Shown here: piece by piece, positions 16,763 through 25,775 of the stretch
How positions within the stretch are numbered: the first letter of the stretch is position 1
Layout of the letters: the number at the start of each line of letters is the position of its first letter
Assembly (NCBI GenBank): GCA_022616555.1
Contig: JAKEEG010000049.1
Location: forward strand, 30,464-94,463
Length of the DNA stretch: 64,000 bases
DNA from: Ignavibacteriota bacterium
Lineage (GTDB): Bacteria > Bacteroidota > Ignavibacteria > UBA10030
Direction: 5' to 3'
Program-made: the position numbers and the translations under genes
The notes under the pieces: model-generated
What the model saw: the letters and a program-made list of their open reading frames with translations, nothing else
Told to the model about the DNA's origin: nothing
Databases searched by the model: none

Positions 16763-17314
16763 ATGAAGGGAATTCAAGCCTTCGCTCGCGGCATAAGGCC
16801 ACATCAACGGAGTTGGATGATAGTTGTGATAGCGGGGCTCTTCACGCTAGCGTTTAGCGAACAGACATTCGGGCAGTCATCACAAAGCGGCTTGGCGCCG
16901 GTTTTACCGACGGCGTCAGCCGCTTCCTACTATTATATCGCTAAACCCGGCGAGTTGACCATGCAGGTGAATATTTGGGGCTTCGTGCAGAAACCCGGGC
17001 GGTATGAGGTTTCGAGTTCCACCGACCTCGTGCAGTTGATTTCGTTTGCCGGCGGGCCGCTTCAATATGCCGATTTGAGCGATGTGAAGTTGACACGTGT
17101 GTACAGGGGCGACTCGACATCTCAGCCGGAGACATTTATCATCAATTTGGAGCAGTTGGAAGATTTGTCGCCGACTGATTTAGTACTCTATCCAGGCGAT
17201 ACGATCCATATTGAGCACTCCGCATGGATAAGCTTCCGTGACGCGTTCGGCGCGTTTACGACGCTTGCCCTTATTACGACGGCCATCGCACAATTGATCA
17301 ACGCAACGCGTTGA
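16763..17314 (+). CDS. Short SLBB-domain protein, polysaccharide export-associated
   Basis: 183 residues from the ATG at 16763, 7 bases after the kinase stop. An upstream in-frame extension to 16631 overlaps the kinase and was rejected. It has an N-terminal signal/anchor (MIVVIAGLFTLAFSEQTFG), then one SLBB-like domain (about 65-155: VNIWGFVQKPGRYEVSSSTDLVQLISFAGGP) and a C-terminal hydrophobic helix. Wza-type export proteins normally carry a polysaccharide export domain before SLBB units, and this one does not. Together with the kinase it may be an adaptor or plug in the envelope-spanning export path. Confidence 0.8.
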   Translation: MKGIQAFARGIRPHQRSWMIVVIAGLFTLAFSEQTFGQSSQSGLAPVLPTASAASYYYIAKPGELTMQVNIWGFVQKPGRYEVSSSTDLVQLISFAGGPLQYADLSDVKLTRVYRGDSTSQPETFIINLEQLEDLSPTDLVLYPGDTIHIEHSAWISFRDAFGAFTTLALITTAIAQLINATR

Positions 17315-17416
17315 CGTACACGCGGGAAGTTGGCCATTTTGTTAAGAGAGTAAAGGGGGGTGAGCACATACTACTTTCACTAACGAGGCTTCTATCTCTG
17401 TGGTTTATGGCTTGCC

Positions 17417-18721
17417 ATGGTGAGTGATCTTTCTTGGAACAATATCAGGAGATGGATCGTTGCGGGTGGTTTTGCCATAGTTGAGCAGGCTCTCTTTGCC
17501 GGTACCAACTTTATTGTCAATATTCTCTTAGCGCGGCTACTCAGCCAAGAAGACTATGGCGCATTTGCAATAGCATTTTCGATTTATCTTCTTGTGGGGT
17601 ATTTTCATTTGGCTCTTCTGACGGAGCCGATGTTGGTTTTCGGGGCTGGCAAGTATGCAAAGAAGAACAACACGTATCTTGCGCTGCTAATTTATTGTCA
17701 CGTAGTGTTGACTGTTGTGTTAGGGGTATTGCTGGCGACAGGAGCATTTGCGGCTACAGGGTTAATTGATGTAAGCTTGCAACAGGCATTGTTTGGTCTC
17801 GGTCTATCCATCCCGATGATTATGTTGCTCTGGCTTGTGCGGAAGGTGTTTTACGTGCGTTTTCAGCCGAGCTCAGCGGCTCTTGGCGGGTTTCTCTATA
17901 TGGCCTTGTTGTTGATTGCTACTTTTCTGATTCAAAAAGCTGGGCTGTTAAATACGTTCACAGCGTACCTTATAATGGGTGGGAGTGCATTGATTGTTTC
18001 GTTGATCTTTCTTGCGACGTTAAAGCCGCAATGGACAACCGTTGCTCATCCTATGTTTTTTGAGGTGGTGGGCGATCACTGGAGGTACGGCAGGTGGGCA
18101 TTAGGTACGGCAGTGTTGGTCTGGATTCCAACTAATATTTATTATCTGGTGTTGCCGACTTTAGGGGGATTGGAAGCAAGTGGAGCTTTGCGGGCTATCA
18201 TGAATCTCCTGTTGCCCGTATTGCATGTTTACTCAACGATCTCTTTCCTTCTCATTCCACAATTTGTCAAGCTTATTGAAAAAGGCGGGAAACAATCTCT
18301 CACAAGGCGGGTACAATCTGTGCTTATTGTGTTTGTTGGCGGAGGGGTTCTGTTTTGGATATTTTTGGGGTTGTTTAATACTGAAATCCTCGATGTTCTC
18401 TATAAGGGCCAATATCTTAGCTATGCCGGGACCATAACGATGATAGGCTTTTTAGCAGTGCTGGCCGCTATCGCAGCAGTGATGGGTGCTGGTTTGCGTG
18501 CGATGCAACAGGCAAAGTATGTGTTTTTGAGCTATACGGTATCCACCATTATTACATTAACAGTTGGGATGTGGCTTTGTTTCGCGTATGGTATTCAAGG
18601 AGCTATTGCCGCTTTAATTGTTTCATCACTCACAACGACGATCATGATGACAATATTTTATTTCAAGCGAATGGGTATTGCTGTCGTTGATACAACATCC
18701 GGCGAATTTTTGGCGCAATAA
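17417..18721 (+). CDS. Polysaccharide flippase (Wzx-like, MOP superfamily)
   Basis: 434 residues with about 12 hydrophobic segments. The N-terminus has a flippase-like pattern: AGTNFIVNILLARLLSQEDYGAFA (about 29-52) resembles the conserved Wzx/RfbX start. It should move undecaprenyl-linked repeat units across the inner membrane. It sits between the kinase pair and the methyltransferase/polymerase genes, as in Wzy-dependent clusters. The ATG at 17417 has no strong ribosome site, and a GTG one codon later is possible. Confidence 0.85.
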   Translation: MVSDLSWNNIRRWIVAGGFAIVEQALFAGTNFIVNILLARLLSQEDYGAFAIAFSIYLLVGYFHLALLTEPMLVFGAGKYAKKNNTYLALLIYCHVVLTVVLGVLLATGAFAATGLIDVSLQQALFGLGLSIPMIMLLWLVRKVFYVRFQPSSAALGGFLYMALLLIATFLIQKAGLLNTFTAYLIMGGSALIVSLIFLATLKPQWTTVAHPMFFEVVGDHWRYGRWALGTAVLVWIPTNIYYLVLPTLGGLEASGALRAIMNLLLPVLHVYSTISFLLIPQFVKLIEKGGKQSLTRRVQSVLIVFVGGGVLFWIFLGLFNTEILDVLYKGQYLSYAGTITMIGFLAVLAAIAAVMGAGLRAMQQAKYVFLSYTVSTIITLTVGMWLCFAYGIQGAIAALIVSSLTTTIMMTIFYFKRMGIAVVDTTSGEFLAQ

Positions 18722-18963
18722 TTTTTGGAAGGGGACGCTGTCGTGTCTGTTTTAACAGCAGCGATACATTGACCTGTACACCTGTGATGACTGAGATTCG
18801 GCGGTTCTATCTTACTTCAGATATCTTCCTAATCCAACATCGAAATTTGCACGACTTCTGTCCTTGAAGTTATCGAATAAAAATCACAATTGAGGCGTCA
18901 ACTGCGTAATCCTCGGGTGAGACATTAGATAGTAAAACATTCACACAAAATTGAATTGATGAT

Positions 18964-19818
18964 ATGTTGAAAAAAATATTACTGTATTGCTATAGAATAC
19001 TTAAACCAGTGTTATCGGGGTATGGTCTCCGAAGATTATATCCCGTTCAACGTATACTTCACTATTTAAAATCTGATTATGCGATGGTTCAGGGTCACAA
19101 GATGTTTTTAGATTCGAGCGATTCTCTCAGGTTATCTTTTCATAATGGGATTTACGAGGAATTTGAAACCAACCTCATAAAGAAGGAGGTCAAGGCAGGT
19201 GACGTTATCTTAGATATCGGCGCCAATATAGGTTATTATACACTTATTTTTGCTAGGTTAGTGGGAGACACTGGAAAAGTTTTTGCGTTCGAGCCAGACC
19301 CGACAAATTTTTCTTTGCTTAAGAAAAATGTTGAAATCAACGGATATAAAAATGTTATACTCATCCAAAAAGCAGTTTCAAATAAGTCGGAGACATTGAA
19401 GCTCTATTTATGCGAGGACAACAGAGGGGACCATCGAATATATGATTCAGGCGACAGCAGACAATCCGTTGAAATAGAAAGTCTTGTGATGGACGAATAT
19501 TTCCAACATAATGGACAGAAAATCAATTTCATTAAAATGGATATTCAGGGAGCTGAATTGAGGGCTGTGAGCGGAATGGCAAATATATTAAAGCAAAACA
19601 AATCTGTAAAAATTATCTCAGAATTTTGGCCTTATGGTTTAACAACGTCTGGGGCATCTCCTGTAGTATATTTAGAATTATTTACGAACAATGGTTTCAA
19701 GCTTTATGAATTAAACGAGAAAAATAAAAAATTAGATTCGGTTAATATCCAAGAGCTACTTCAAGCATACACAATCGAAAAGAAAAATTATACAAATATA
19801 TTCTGTGTAAGAGATTAA
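18964..19818 (+). CDS. FkbM-family SAM-dependent methyltransferase
   Basis: 284 residues. The SAM-binding glycine motif VILDIGANIGYYTLIFARL starts near residue 82, followed by VFAFEPDPTNFSLLKKNVEINGY and the FkbM closing motif INFIKMDIQGAELRAV near 190. It probably O-methylates a sugar of the repeat unit. The gene is markedly AT-rich compared with the neighbouring flippase and kinase, with many AAA/ATA/TTA codons, suggesting separate acquisition. A spacer of 242 bases precedes it, and no clear ribosome site is visible before the ATG. Confidence 0.85.
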   Translation: MLKKILLYCYRILKPVLSGYGLRRLYPVQRILHYLKSDYAMVQGHKMFLDSSDSLRLSFHNGIYEEFETNLIKKEVKAGDVILDIGANIGYYTLIFARLVGDTGKVFAFEPDPTNFSLLKKNVEINGYKNVILIQKAVSNKSETLKLYLCEDNRGDHRIYDSGDSRQSVEIESLVMDEYFQHNGQKINFIKMDIQGAELRAVSGMANILKQNKSVKIISEFWPYGLTTSGASPVVYLELFTNNGFKLYELNEKNKKLDSVNIQELLQAYTIEKKNYTNIFCVRD

Positions 19819-19961
19819 GCATGATGCTTTATCGGATTTAAATTTGTGTCTGAGTTTTTGGTTTGCACGCGACACACGTGAAAATATTTTGTTCTTACGA
19901 TGTACTTTTTTGTTTGATTTTCTAAGGAGAGCGCGGCATTAGGTAAACGGGGTTAAAAGCG

Positions 19962-21191
19962 ATGAAAAGGCAGTTGACATCGGGTGTTTTCTACACGGTA
20001 TTTTTTCTTTTGTTTATTGCAGGGGGCGTAATAGCTAATCTGGGCATTGTTCCATTTCGACCGGTCTATGCTTGCCTACCCATTGCTTTGCTAGTTCCAT
20101 TTTATGGAATAAAGTTCGATTCAAGAGCTCTAGCGTTTTTTGGATTATCTGCCGTAATCATCATCTCTGGTTTGGTGAACGACTCTTCACTAGAAGAAAT
20201 TGCACTGTTTTTTCGGTACGTCCTGATATCATATTCAATGTACTATCTCGTAAACGTATACGTTAATGAAAACAACCTGACGAAGATTACAAACCTTGTT
20301 TTTACTCTGGGCATGTGGCAACTTCCGCTTGTGGTTTTTCAGAGGTTCTCTTATGACTGGGTTTCTCGATTCTTTGCTGTAACAGTCATTCCGGTGGACT
20401 TCAATGTGGGGACTTTCTACGTGGATTCAACGACAGGGCCTTTTCTCATAGGGTTGATATTAATTTTACTCTTTGACAAGTCGAATACGTATCATATTAA
20501 GAACAGGAACCTTAAGATCGTTTGGTATACCGCTACGGTTTTTTTGACCAATTCATTTATTTCGCAGCTCATGTTGATAGGAATTTTTGGTTTCTATTTG
20601 TTTAGGGTCTTTACTCTTAAGACGATTGTTCGATTCTCCCTTGCGGCTTTGGGTGTCATGACTGTCTTCTTCTTGCTTGGCTGGACGGATGACTGGATTG
20701 CATGGGTCAGTTCTGCTATTGGACAGGCAACCCTCAGCGAGCGGGGAAGTTTTGAAACTTTCTCCCAAGGCGGGTATTCAAGGAGTGCTGCTGTTTTATA
20801 CTATCTGGAACAACCGTTGAGTTTTCTCGGCGATGGGCCCTCCAGGTATTATGACCCAGTTGCACAGAGTTATGAAGTGGGAAATCGTGGGCAATTGTTT
20901 ACTTTTTATTCGGAAGTTGGAATATTTGGATTGATTGCGGGGTACTGGGTTCTCTATTCGATCGCGAGTAAACGCTTTATTTCGCTAACCCGTATGGAGT
21001 TCATCTTTTTTTTGGTGACCGTTGGGCTTACTGCAACGACCAATGTATTAAGCGGTGCTGACAAGATGCTTGCATATTGTCTCCTGTTGAAGATTCAATC
21101 AGGCATTCAACCTGATGAGAGCTTGCAGGAATCGCGTCAGGAATATCGACTCAGAAAAAATTTTCACCGACAGGCATATTCAGCACTATGA
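19962..21191 (+). CDS. O-antigen polymerase/ligase-like membrane protein (Wzy-like)
   Basis: 409 residues, about 10-11 hydrophobic segments and a large extracytoplasmic loop (about 245-310: SERGSFETFSQGGYSRSAAV and SFLGDGPSRYYDP) in the middle-to-C-terminal part. This is the topology of Wzy polymerases and WaaL ligases, which are weakly conserved in sequence. In this cluster a polymerase of flipped repeat units is the best fit. The last four bases overlap the ATG of the following methyltransferase, so they are translationally linked. Confidence 0.75.
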   Translation: MKRQLTSGVFYTVFFLLFIAGGVIANLGIVPFRPVYACLPIALLVPFYGIKFDSRALAFFGLSAVIIISGLVNDSSLEEIALFFRYVLISYSMYYLVNVYVNENNLTKITNLVFTLGMWQLPLVVFQRFSYDWVSRFFAVTVIPVDFNVGTFYVDSTTGPFLIGLILILLFDKSNTYHIKNRNLKIVWYTATVFLTNSFISQLMLIGIFGFYLFRVFTLKTIVRFSLAALGVMTVFFLLGWTDDWIAWVSSAIGQATLSERGSFETFSQGGYSRSAAVLYYLEQPLSFLGDGPSRYYDPVAQSYEVGNRGQLFTFYSEVGIFGLIAGYWVLYSIASKRFISLTRMEFIFFLVTVGLTATTNVLSGADKMLAYCLLLKIQSGIQPDESLQESRQEYRLRKNFHRQAYSAL

Positions 21192-21901
21192 GTATCCTCT
21201 CGAATATAGCGGGCTTCTTGCCTGCCGGGGTTCAAGTCCCCGCACGTTACTGGAAGCGCCGCATTAGTCGTGAACTGGAGCCGGAGATACAGTGGATGGT
21301 GGCGAATGCGCCCCGCGGCCGGTTGGTTGTGGACATCGGAGCGAACATGGGTAATTACACGTACGCTGCGTTGCGGGCGGGCTCAAGCGTAATCGCGTTT
21401 GAGCCATTCCCAACCTGCGCAGCGTATTTGTCGGCCTATGCCGTACGGCATCCCCAGCTGATCTTTCACCAAATTGCGCTCGGCGATTCCCATGGCGAGT
21501 CTACCTTGACCGTACCGCTCCGGAATGGGCGGCCGTCCTTCGGCCGCGGCTCGCTCCAAAGGCAACACAGCGACGAGCGTGATGTCATAGAGGTCAAGGT
21601 GGCAGTTTCTACACTAGACAGCTTTGATTTGCCGACCTTGGGGCTGGTGAAAATCGACGTTGAAGGTTATGAGCTAGCAGTTCTACGCGGCGCACACGAC
21701 ACGATCACGCGCGATCGGCCGATTCTGATGACAGAGTTAAATCCCGACTGGCTCGGCGTTTCACGTGATGAGGCGTTTCGCACCATCGCCGCACTAGGCT
21801 ATGACGGTTCCTTTCTCGATAAGAACGGACACGAGCGATCCATTGACGGTCGAGCGCAGACCATACCAGTTGGAGCGCTGTTTCTTTGGCGTCCGCATTA
21901 G
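21188..21901 (+). CDS. FkbM-family methyltransferase, GC-rich
   Basis: 237 residues. SAM site LVVDIGANMGNYTYAALRAG begins near 39, followed by VIAFEPFPTCAAYL and LGLVKIDVEGYELAVLRG (about 152-170), the FkbM signature. It overlaps the polymerase stop by ATGA. Base composition is clearly GC-richer than the genes on both sides, and it is not a close copy of the FkbM gene at 18964. The two would methylate different positions or sugars. Probably acquired independently. Confidence 0.85.
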   Translation: MSILSNIAGFLPAGVQVPARYWKRRISRELEPEIQWMVANAPRGRLVVDIGANMGNYTYAALRAGSSVIAFEPFPTCAAYLSAYAVRHPQLIFHQIALGDSHGESTLTVPLRNGRPSFGRGSLQRQHSDERDVIEVKVAVSTLDSFDLPTLGLVKIDVEGYELAVLRGAHDTITRDRPILMTELNPDWLGVSRDEAFRTIAALGYDGSFLDKNGHERSIDGRAQTIPVGALFLWRPH

Positions 21902-21928
21902 TTAGCTTTCAGGTTGTTAACACTCAAA

Positions 21929-23167
21929 ATGTCCAAAAAGAAGAATTTACTTTTTCTGTCGAGTTGGCCCCCTCTGCCAGTTGAATCTGGTGGTCAGGTT
22001 GTCACCTCTATGTTGTTGTCGTATTACAAGGAAATGGGGTTTTCGATTGATCTCATGTCTCTCGTCCCTCGAGAAGAACAAGCAAAATATACTTCTTATT
22101 TAGGCACTACAAGTCTATTGAACTCGGCACATCTTGTCCCGTACGATCATTTTTACGCACAGACGAGGCTTAAGCATTATCTATTAGCTATCTGGAGCTT
22201 AGTTACAAAACAACCCTTTTATTACTTGAAACAAAATGTACAAGACGCATTAAGATGTATCGACCGACTTCTTAAAAACACAAAGTATGATTTGATTCAC
22301 TGCGAATATCCCAACGCGCTACTGTTTGTAGCCCAGAAACGGGCAAAAATTCCTCTAGTGTATGTTCAGCATAACATAGATTTTTTGTACCTGAAGGAAA
22401 GAGCCCGTACGTATCAAAACCCGTTCATTCAAAGTTTCTTTAACCAGCAAGCTAACTTAACGAAGGAACTGGAAAAACAAGTCATCGAATCTTCTGATCT
22501 TGTTTTGTGCATGGGTAATGATGATATACAACTGTTGAATCCCATTGTTTCTAATTCGCATAAACTGCACGCTGTTAAGTTTCGGTTAGAAGATAGAATT
22601 AACGACAAACCCAAGAAGGGATACAGTATTGTTTCCCTCGGTTCGCTCTCTGCGCTGAAACGAGCAAGGGGAACAATGTGGTTTGCAAGAGAAGTCTTTC
22701 CGCTCGTCAAGAAAGTGACTCCATCGGTGGAATGGTACATCGTTGGGCGTTTTCCGTCAAAAGAAGTGAAAGACCTAGATGATGGGAAAAATGTTCATGT
22801 CCATGGTTATGTAGAGAACATAGAATATCTTATGGAAAAGACTAAAGTCTGTGTGGTGCCGTTGTTTGAGGGTAGTGGCAGGCAAATGAAGATAGATGAG
22901 ATGGCGTCGAGAGGCATCCCTTGTGTGACGACAACAACTGGGTTCAGAAATTCTGACTTGACAGCCGGTAAAGAAATATTTGTTGGTGATGAGCCGGAGA
23001 CATTCGCGAAATATGTAATTGACTTATTGACAAATGATGAATTGTACTCCACAACAAAACATCATTTATCACAAGTTGTGGGTAAATCAAGATTGCATCC
23101 TAATGGATTTACAGCCATCATATCGGGTTTATGTGATCGGGAGAAGATTGAGGTTCAAACTATATGA
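21929..23167 (+). CDS. GT4-like glycosyltransferase
   Basis: 412 residues from the ATG at 21929. A TTG five codons upstream is possible but less likely. The N-terminal Rossmann half begins KNLLFLSSWPPLPVESGGQ, with VYVQHNIDFLYLKERART near 150. The C-terminal half has SIVSLGSLSALKRARGT (about 233) and the nucleotide-sugar site FEGSGRQMKIDEMASRGIPCV (about 313-333), with the E of the EX7E region. It should be a cytoplasmic, membrane-associated transferase adding a sugar to the lipid-linked repeat unit. Fairly AT-rich. Confidence 0.85.
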   Translation: MSKKKNLLFLSSWPPLPVESGGQVVTSMLLSYYKEMGFSIDLMSLVPREEQAKYTSYLGTTSLLNSAHLVPYDHFYAQTRLKHYLLAIWSLVTKQPFYYLKQNVQDALRCIDRLLKNTKYDLIHCEYPNALLFVAQKRAKIPLVYVQHNIDFLYLKERARTYQNPFIQSFFNQQANLTKELEKQVIESSDLVLCMGNDDIQLLNPIVSNSHKLHAVKFRLEDRINDKPKKGYSIVSLGSLSALKRARGTMWFAREVFPLVKKVTPSVEWYIVGRFPSKEVKDLDDGKNVHVHGYVENIEYLMEKTKVCVVPLFEGSGRQMKIDEMASRGIPCVTTTTGFRNSDLTAGKEIFVGDEPETFAKYVIDLLTNDELYSTTKHHLSQVVGKSRLHPNGFTAIISGLCDREKIEVQTI

Positions 23168-23227
23168 TTAAAAGTGCCATAATGAATATTTTTCTCCAAA
23201 TTCCAATATTATAATTCGAGGGCCTGA

Positions 23228-24583
23228 ATGGAATCAGTTTCGGTAGTCGGTTTAGGTAAGCTTGGGCAATGTTTTGCCGCGTGTTATGCCAAACGGGGGT
23301 TTCGAACAATCGGCGTAGATGTAAACGCGCAGGTTATCGAATCACTCAATGCAGGCAGAGCCACTCTTGTCGAACCGGGTTTACAAGACATTATTGAAGA
23401 ATGCGCGGGTAAGACGTTCTTTGCGACCACGGAACACGCGAAAGCGATTGCAGAAACCGATGTGACGTTTATTCTCGTTGCAACTCCTACGGATCATCAA
23501 GGGAATTTTTCGAACGAGTACGTCGAATCGGCTCTCGTTGCACTTGCTCAATCTCTACGCGCCAGCGAAAAGAAACATCATCTCTTCGTTGTCAGCAGCA
23601 CGTTAATGCCGACGGCGATTGAACAGAGGATTATCCCGCTGATCGAGGAGCATTCCGGTCGTCGTTTGAACGATGGTTTCTCTGTTTGTTACAACCCGGA
23701 TTTCGTTGCCTTGGGAAACGTCGTTCACGGTTTTCTCAATCCGGATTTTGTGCTGATCGGAGAGAGCAGTCCCGAGGCAGGCGCGCGTGTTGTGGAACTC
23801 TATGAACGTTTTTTGGAAAACAAAGCGCCGGTATTTCGCATGAACATTGTTAGTGCTGAAATTGCCAAGGTGAGCCTGAACACGTACATCACAATGAAAA
23901 TCAGTTTCGCGAACACGCTGGCAAACATCTGTGAAAAGGTGCCTGGCGCCGATGTGGACTCCATTACACGTGCGATTGGGACCGACAAACGAATTTCACC
24001 GTACTATCTTAAAGGCGGCCTGGCTTATGGTGGAACTTGTTTTCCCCGCGACACGGGGGCCTTCATCAGTTTTTCAAAGAAGGTTGACAACCCACCGTTA
24101 CTCATTGAAGCTGTGGAGCGGGTGAATCAATTGCAAGACGAGAATCTCGCTTCGATTGTTCTCAGAGAAACACATGCACTCCGGGAGTCAAAGAAAAAAA
24201 CCAACATACGGGTTGGAATTTTAGGGGCTGCGTTTAAGCCTGGAACGCCGGTCATCGTTGCCTCCCCTGCGATTGCGCTTATTGACAGGCTTCTCCATGA
24301 GGGTGTGGAGGTTCTTGTGTACGATCATCTCGCCACAGAGAATGTGAAACAACGGTATGGTGAAAGAGTGAAGATTGCATCAAGCATACGCGAGTGTTTC
24401 AACGATTCTTCCGTCGTTGTTGTTGCAGGCGCGGACAAAGAATTTCAGAACATGAATGAGTCTGTTATTGCCCATAATCCGACTACAGTAGTTGACTGTT
24501 GGAGGCTTAATCAAAAACTCAGTGAACATCGGGGCGTACGTTATCTCGCCTTGGGAAAGCCCTATGCGCATTCTGCTGATTAG
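23228..24583 (+). CDS. UDP-glucose/GDP-mannose dehydrogenase family protein
   Basis: 451 residues. NAD-binding VVGLGKLGQCFAACYAKRG at the N-terminus, central helix with AEIAKVSLNTYITMKISFANTLAN (about 213-236), and catalytic Cys271 in GGTCFPRD, then a C-terminal UDP-binding domain (VGILGAAFKPGT, about 331). Members make UDP-glucuronate, UDP-ManNAcA or GDP-mannuronate by two-step oxidation. Which one cannot be read from the sequence. A uronate product would fit the presence of a heparinase-like lyase at the left edge. Ends inside the next gene (20-base overlap). Confidence 0.9.
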   Translation: MESVSVVGLGKLGQCFAACYAKRGFRTIGVDVNAQVIESLNAGRATLVEPGLQDIIEECAGKTFFATTEHAKAIAETDVTFILVATPTDHQGNFSNEYVESALVALAQSLRASEKKHHLFVVSSTLMPTAIEQRIIPLIEEHSGRRLNDGFSVCYNPDFVALGNVVHGFLNPDFVLIGESSPEAGARVVELYERFLENKAPVFRMNIVSAEIAKVSLNTYITMKISFANTLANICEKVPGADVDSITRAIGTDKRISPYYLKGGLAYGGTCFPRDTGAFISFSKKVDNPPLLIEAVERVNQLQDENLASIVLRETHALRESKKKTNIRVGILGAAFKPGTPVIVASPAIALIDRLLHEGVEVLVYDHLATENVKQRYGERVKIASSIRECFNDSSVVVVAGADKEFQNMNESVIAHNPTTVVDCWRLNQKLSEHRGVRYLALGKPYAHSAD

Positions 24584-25775
24584 CCATCATCGGAAGTTCA
24601 AAGCGTACCAACGGCGGTCCGGCTCATTTGCGAAAATACTCGCAAAGAGGGGTTACGATGTAACGCTCATGTGCATCTCAGACGATGCTCTGTTTCAACT
24701 GAGAGAGTACCAACGGGATGGGGTAACGGTTGTTGAAACACCCGACCTCCTCCCGGGAAAAATGCGCTCAGGGTGGGACCCATGGGGTACGATGCGAAGA
24801 ATGTCGTATCTTTCGGGCAAACAGTATGACTTGATCCATGCTTTTGAGACGCGTCCCGCTACCATTTATCCGATTCTATCGTATATACAAAGGACAGACA
24901 CTCCGCTTGTCGTTGATTGGTCCGATTGGTACGGTAGAGGGGGTATCATCAAAGAACTCCGTCCTAAATGGTACCAGGCGATGTTTGGATCCATGGAAAC
25001 GTATTTTGAAGAACGCTTCAGAACATTGGCATCGACCACGACGGTTATCGCTCATGCATTGGGGGAGCGCGCCGTTTCTCTTGGCGTCGATCCCGAAACA
25101 ATCTATTGGATACCGAATGGGGTCTTTCCGGATTTGTTTCTTGATGTCTCCCCTGAGACGTTTCGAACGAAGTACAGAATACCGGATAACGGAAAAATTC
25201 TAGGGTTCATGTCGTTAGATGTGATCCATGATCTTCCTCTCGCATTTGGGGCTCTCAAAGAGCTTGTTCAAGAAGACCCCAGGGTTCAGCTCATAATGCT
25301 TGGGAATAGATCAAATCAGATTGCGAAGCTGGCAGCCCAATATGGGGTGTCTGACAACTTTCGTATGTTTGGCTATCTTCCTTATGAGCAGGTCCCAGAA
25401 GTACTTTCATGTGTAGACGTGTTTCTTCTTCCGTTTAAGAATAACGTTGCCAACCTGGGTAGGTGGCCGAACAAAATTGGCGAGTACATGGCTGCCGGAA
25501 GACCGACGGTCACAAACGCGATCGGTGAAATGAAAATTTTGTTTGCAAATGAACAGATAGGACTTACAGCCGAAGAGTCTGCCGAGGATATGGCTCGTCA
25601 GGTCAGGACTCTTCTCAATGATGCAGACTTACGCACGCATTTAGGATCTAATGCTCGTCGTGTAGCAATGGAAAAATATTCATGGGATTGTGTCACGGAT
25701 GAACTGGAAAAATGTTATCAAACAGCACTAGCCCAACAACAGCAGCAAATTCAAAGCATAGCGGAGGAAGTGTGA
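24564..25775 (+). CDS. GT4-family glycosyltransferase
   Basis: 403 residues using the ATG at 24564, where MRILLISHHRKFKAYQRRSG starts the Rossmann fold. The longer frame to 24492 is embedded in the dehydrogenase. Family features: FETRPATIYPIL (about 94), DWSDWYGRGG (about 115), IYWIPNGVFPDLF (about 185) and the sugar-nucleotide segment PFKNNVANLGRWPNKIGEYMAAGRPTV near 291-317. It overlaps the dehydrogenase by 20 bases and the epimerase by 4, so the three are tightly coupled. Confidence 0.88.
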   Translation: MRILLISHHRKFKAYQRRSGSFAKILAKRGYDVTLMCISDDALFQLREYQRDGVTVVETPDLLPGKMRSGWDPWGTMRRMSYLSGKQYDLIHAFETRPATIYPILSYIQRTDTPLVVDWSDWYGRGGIIKELRPKWYQAMFGSMETYFEERFRTLASTTTVIAHALGERAVSLGVDPETIYWIPNGVFPDLFLDVSPETFRTKYRIPDNGKILGFMSLDVIHDLPLAFGALKELVQEDPRVQLIMLGNRSNQIAKLAAQYGVSDNFRMFGYLPYEQVPEVLSCVDVFLLPFKNNVANLGRWPNKIGEYMAAGRPTVTNAIGEMKILFANEQIGLTAEESAEDMARQVRTLLNDADLRTHLGSNARRVAMEKYSWDCVTDELEKCYQTALAQQQQQIQSIAEEV

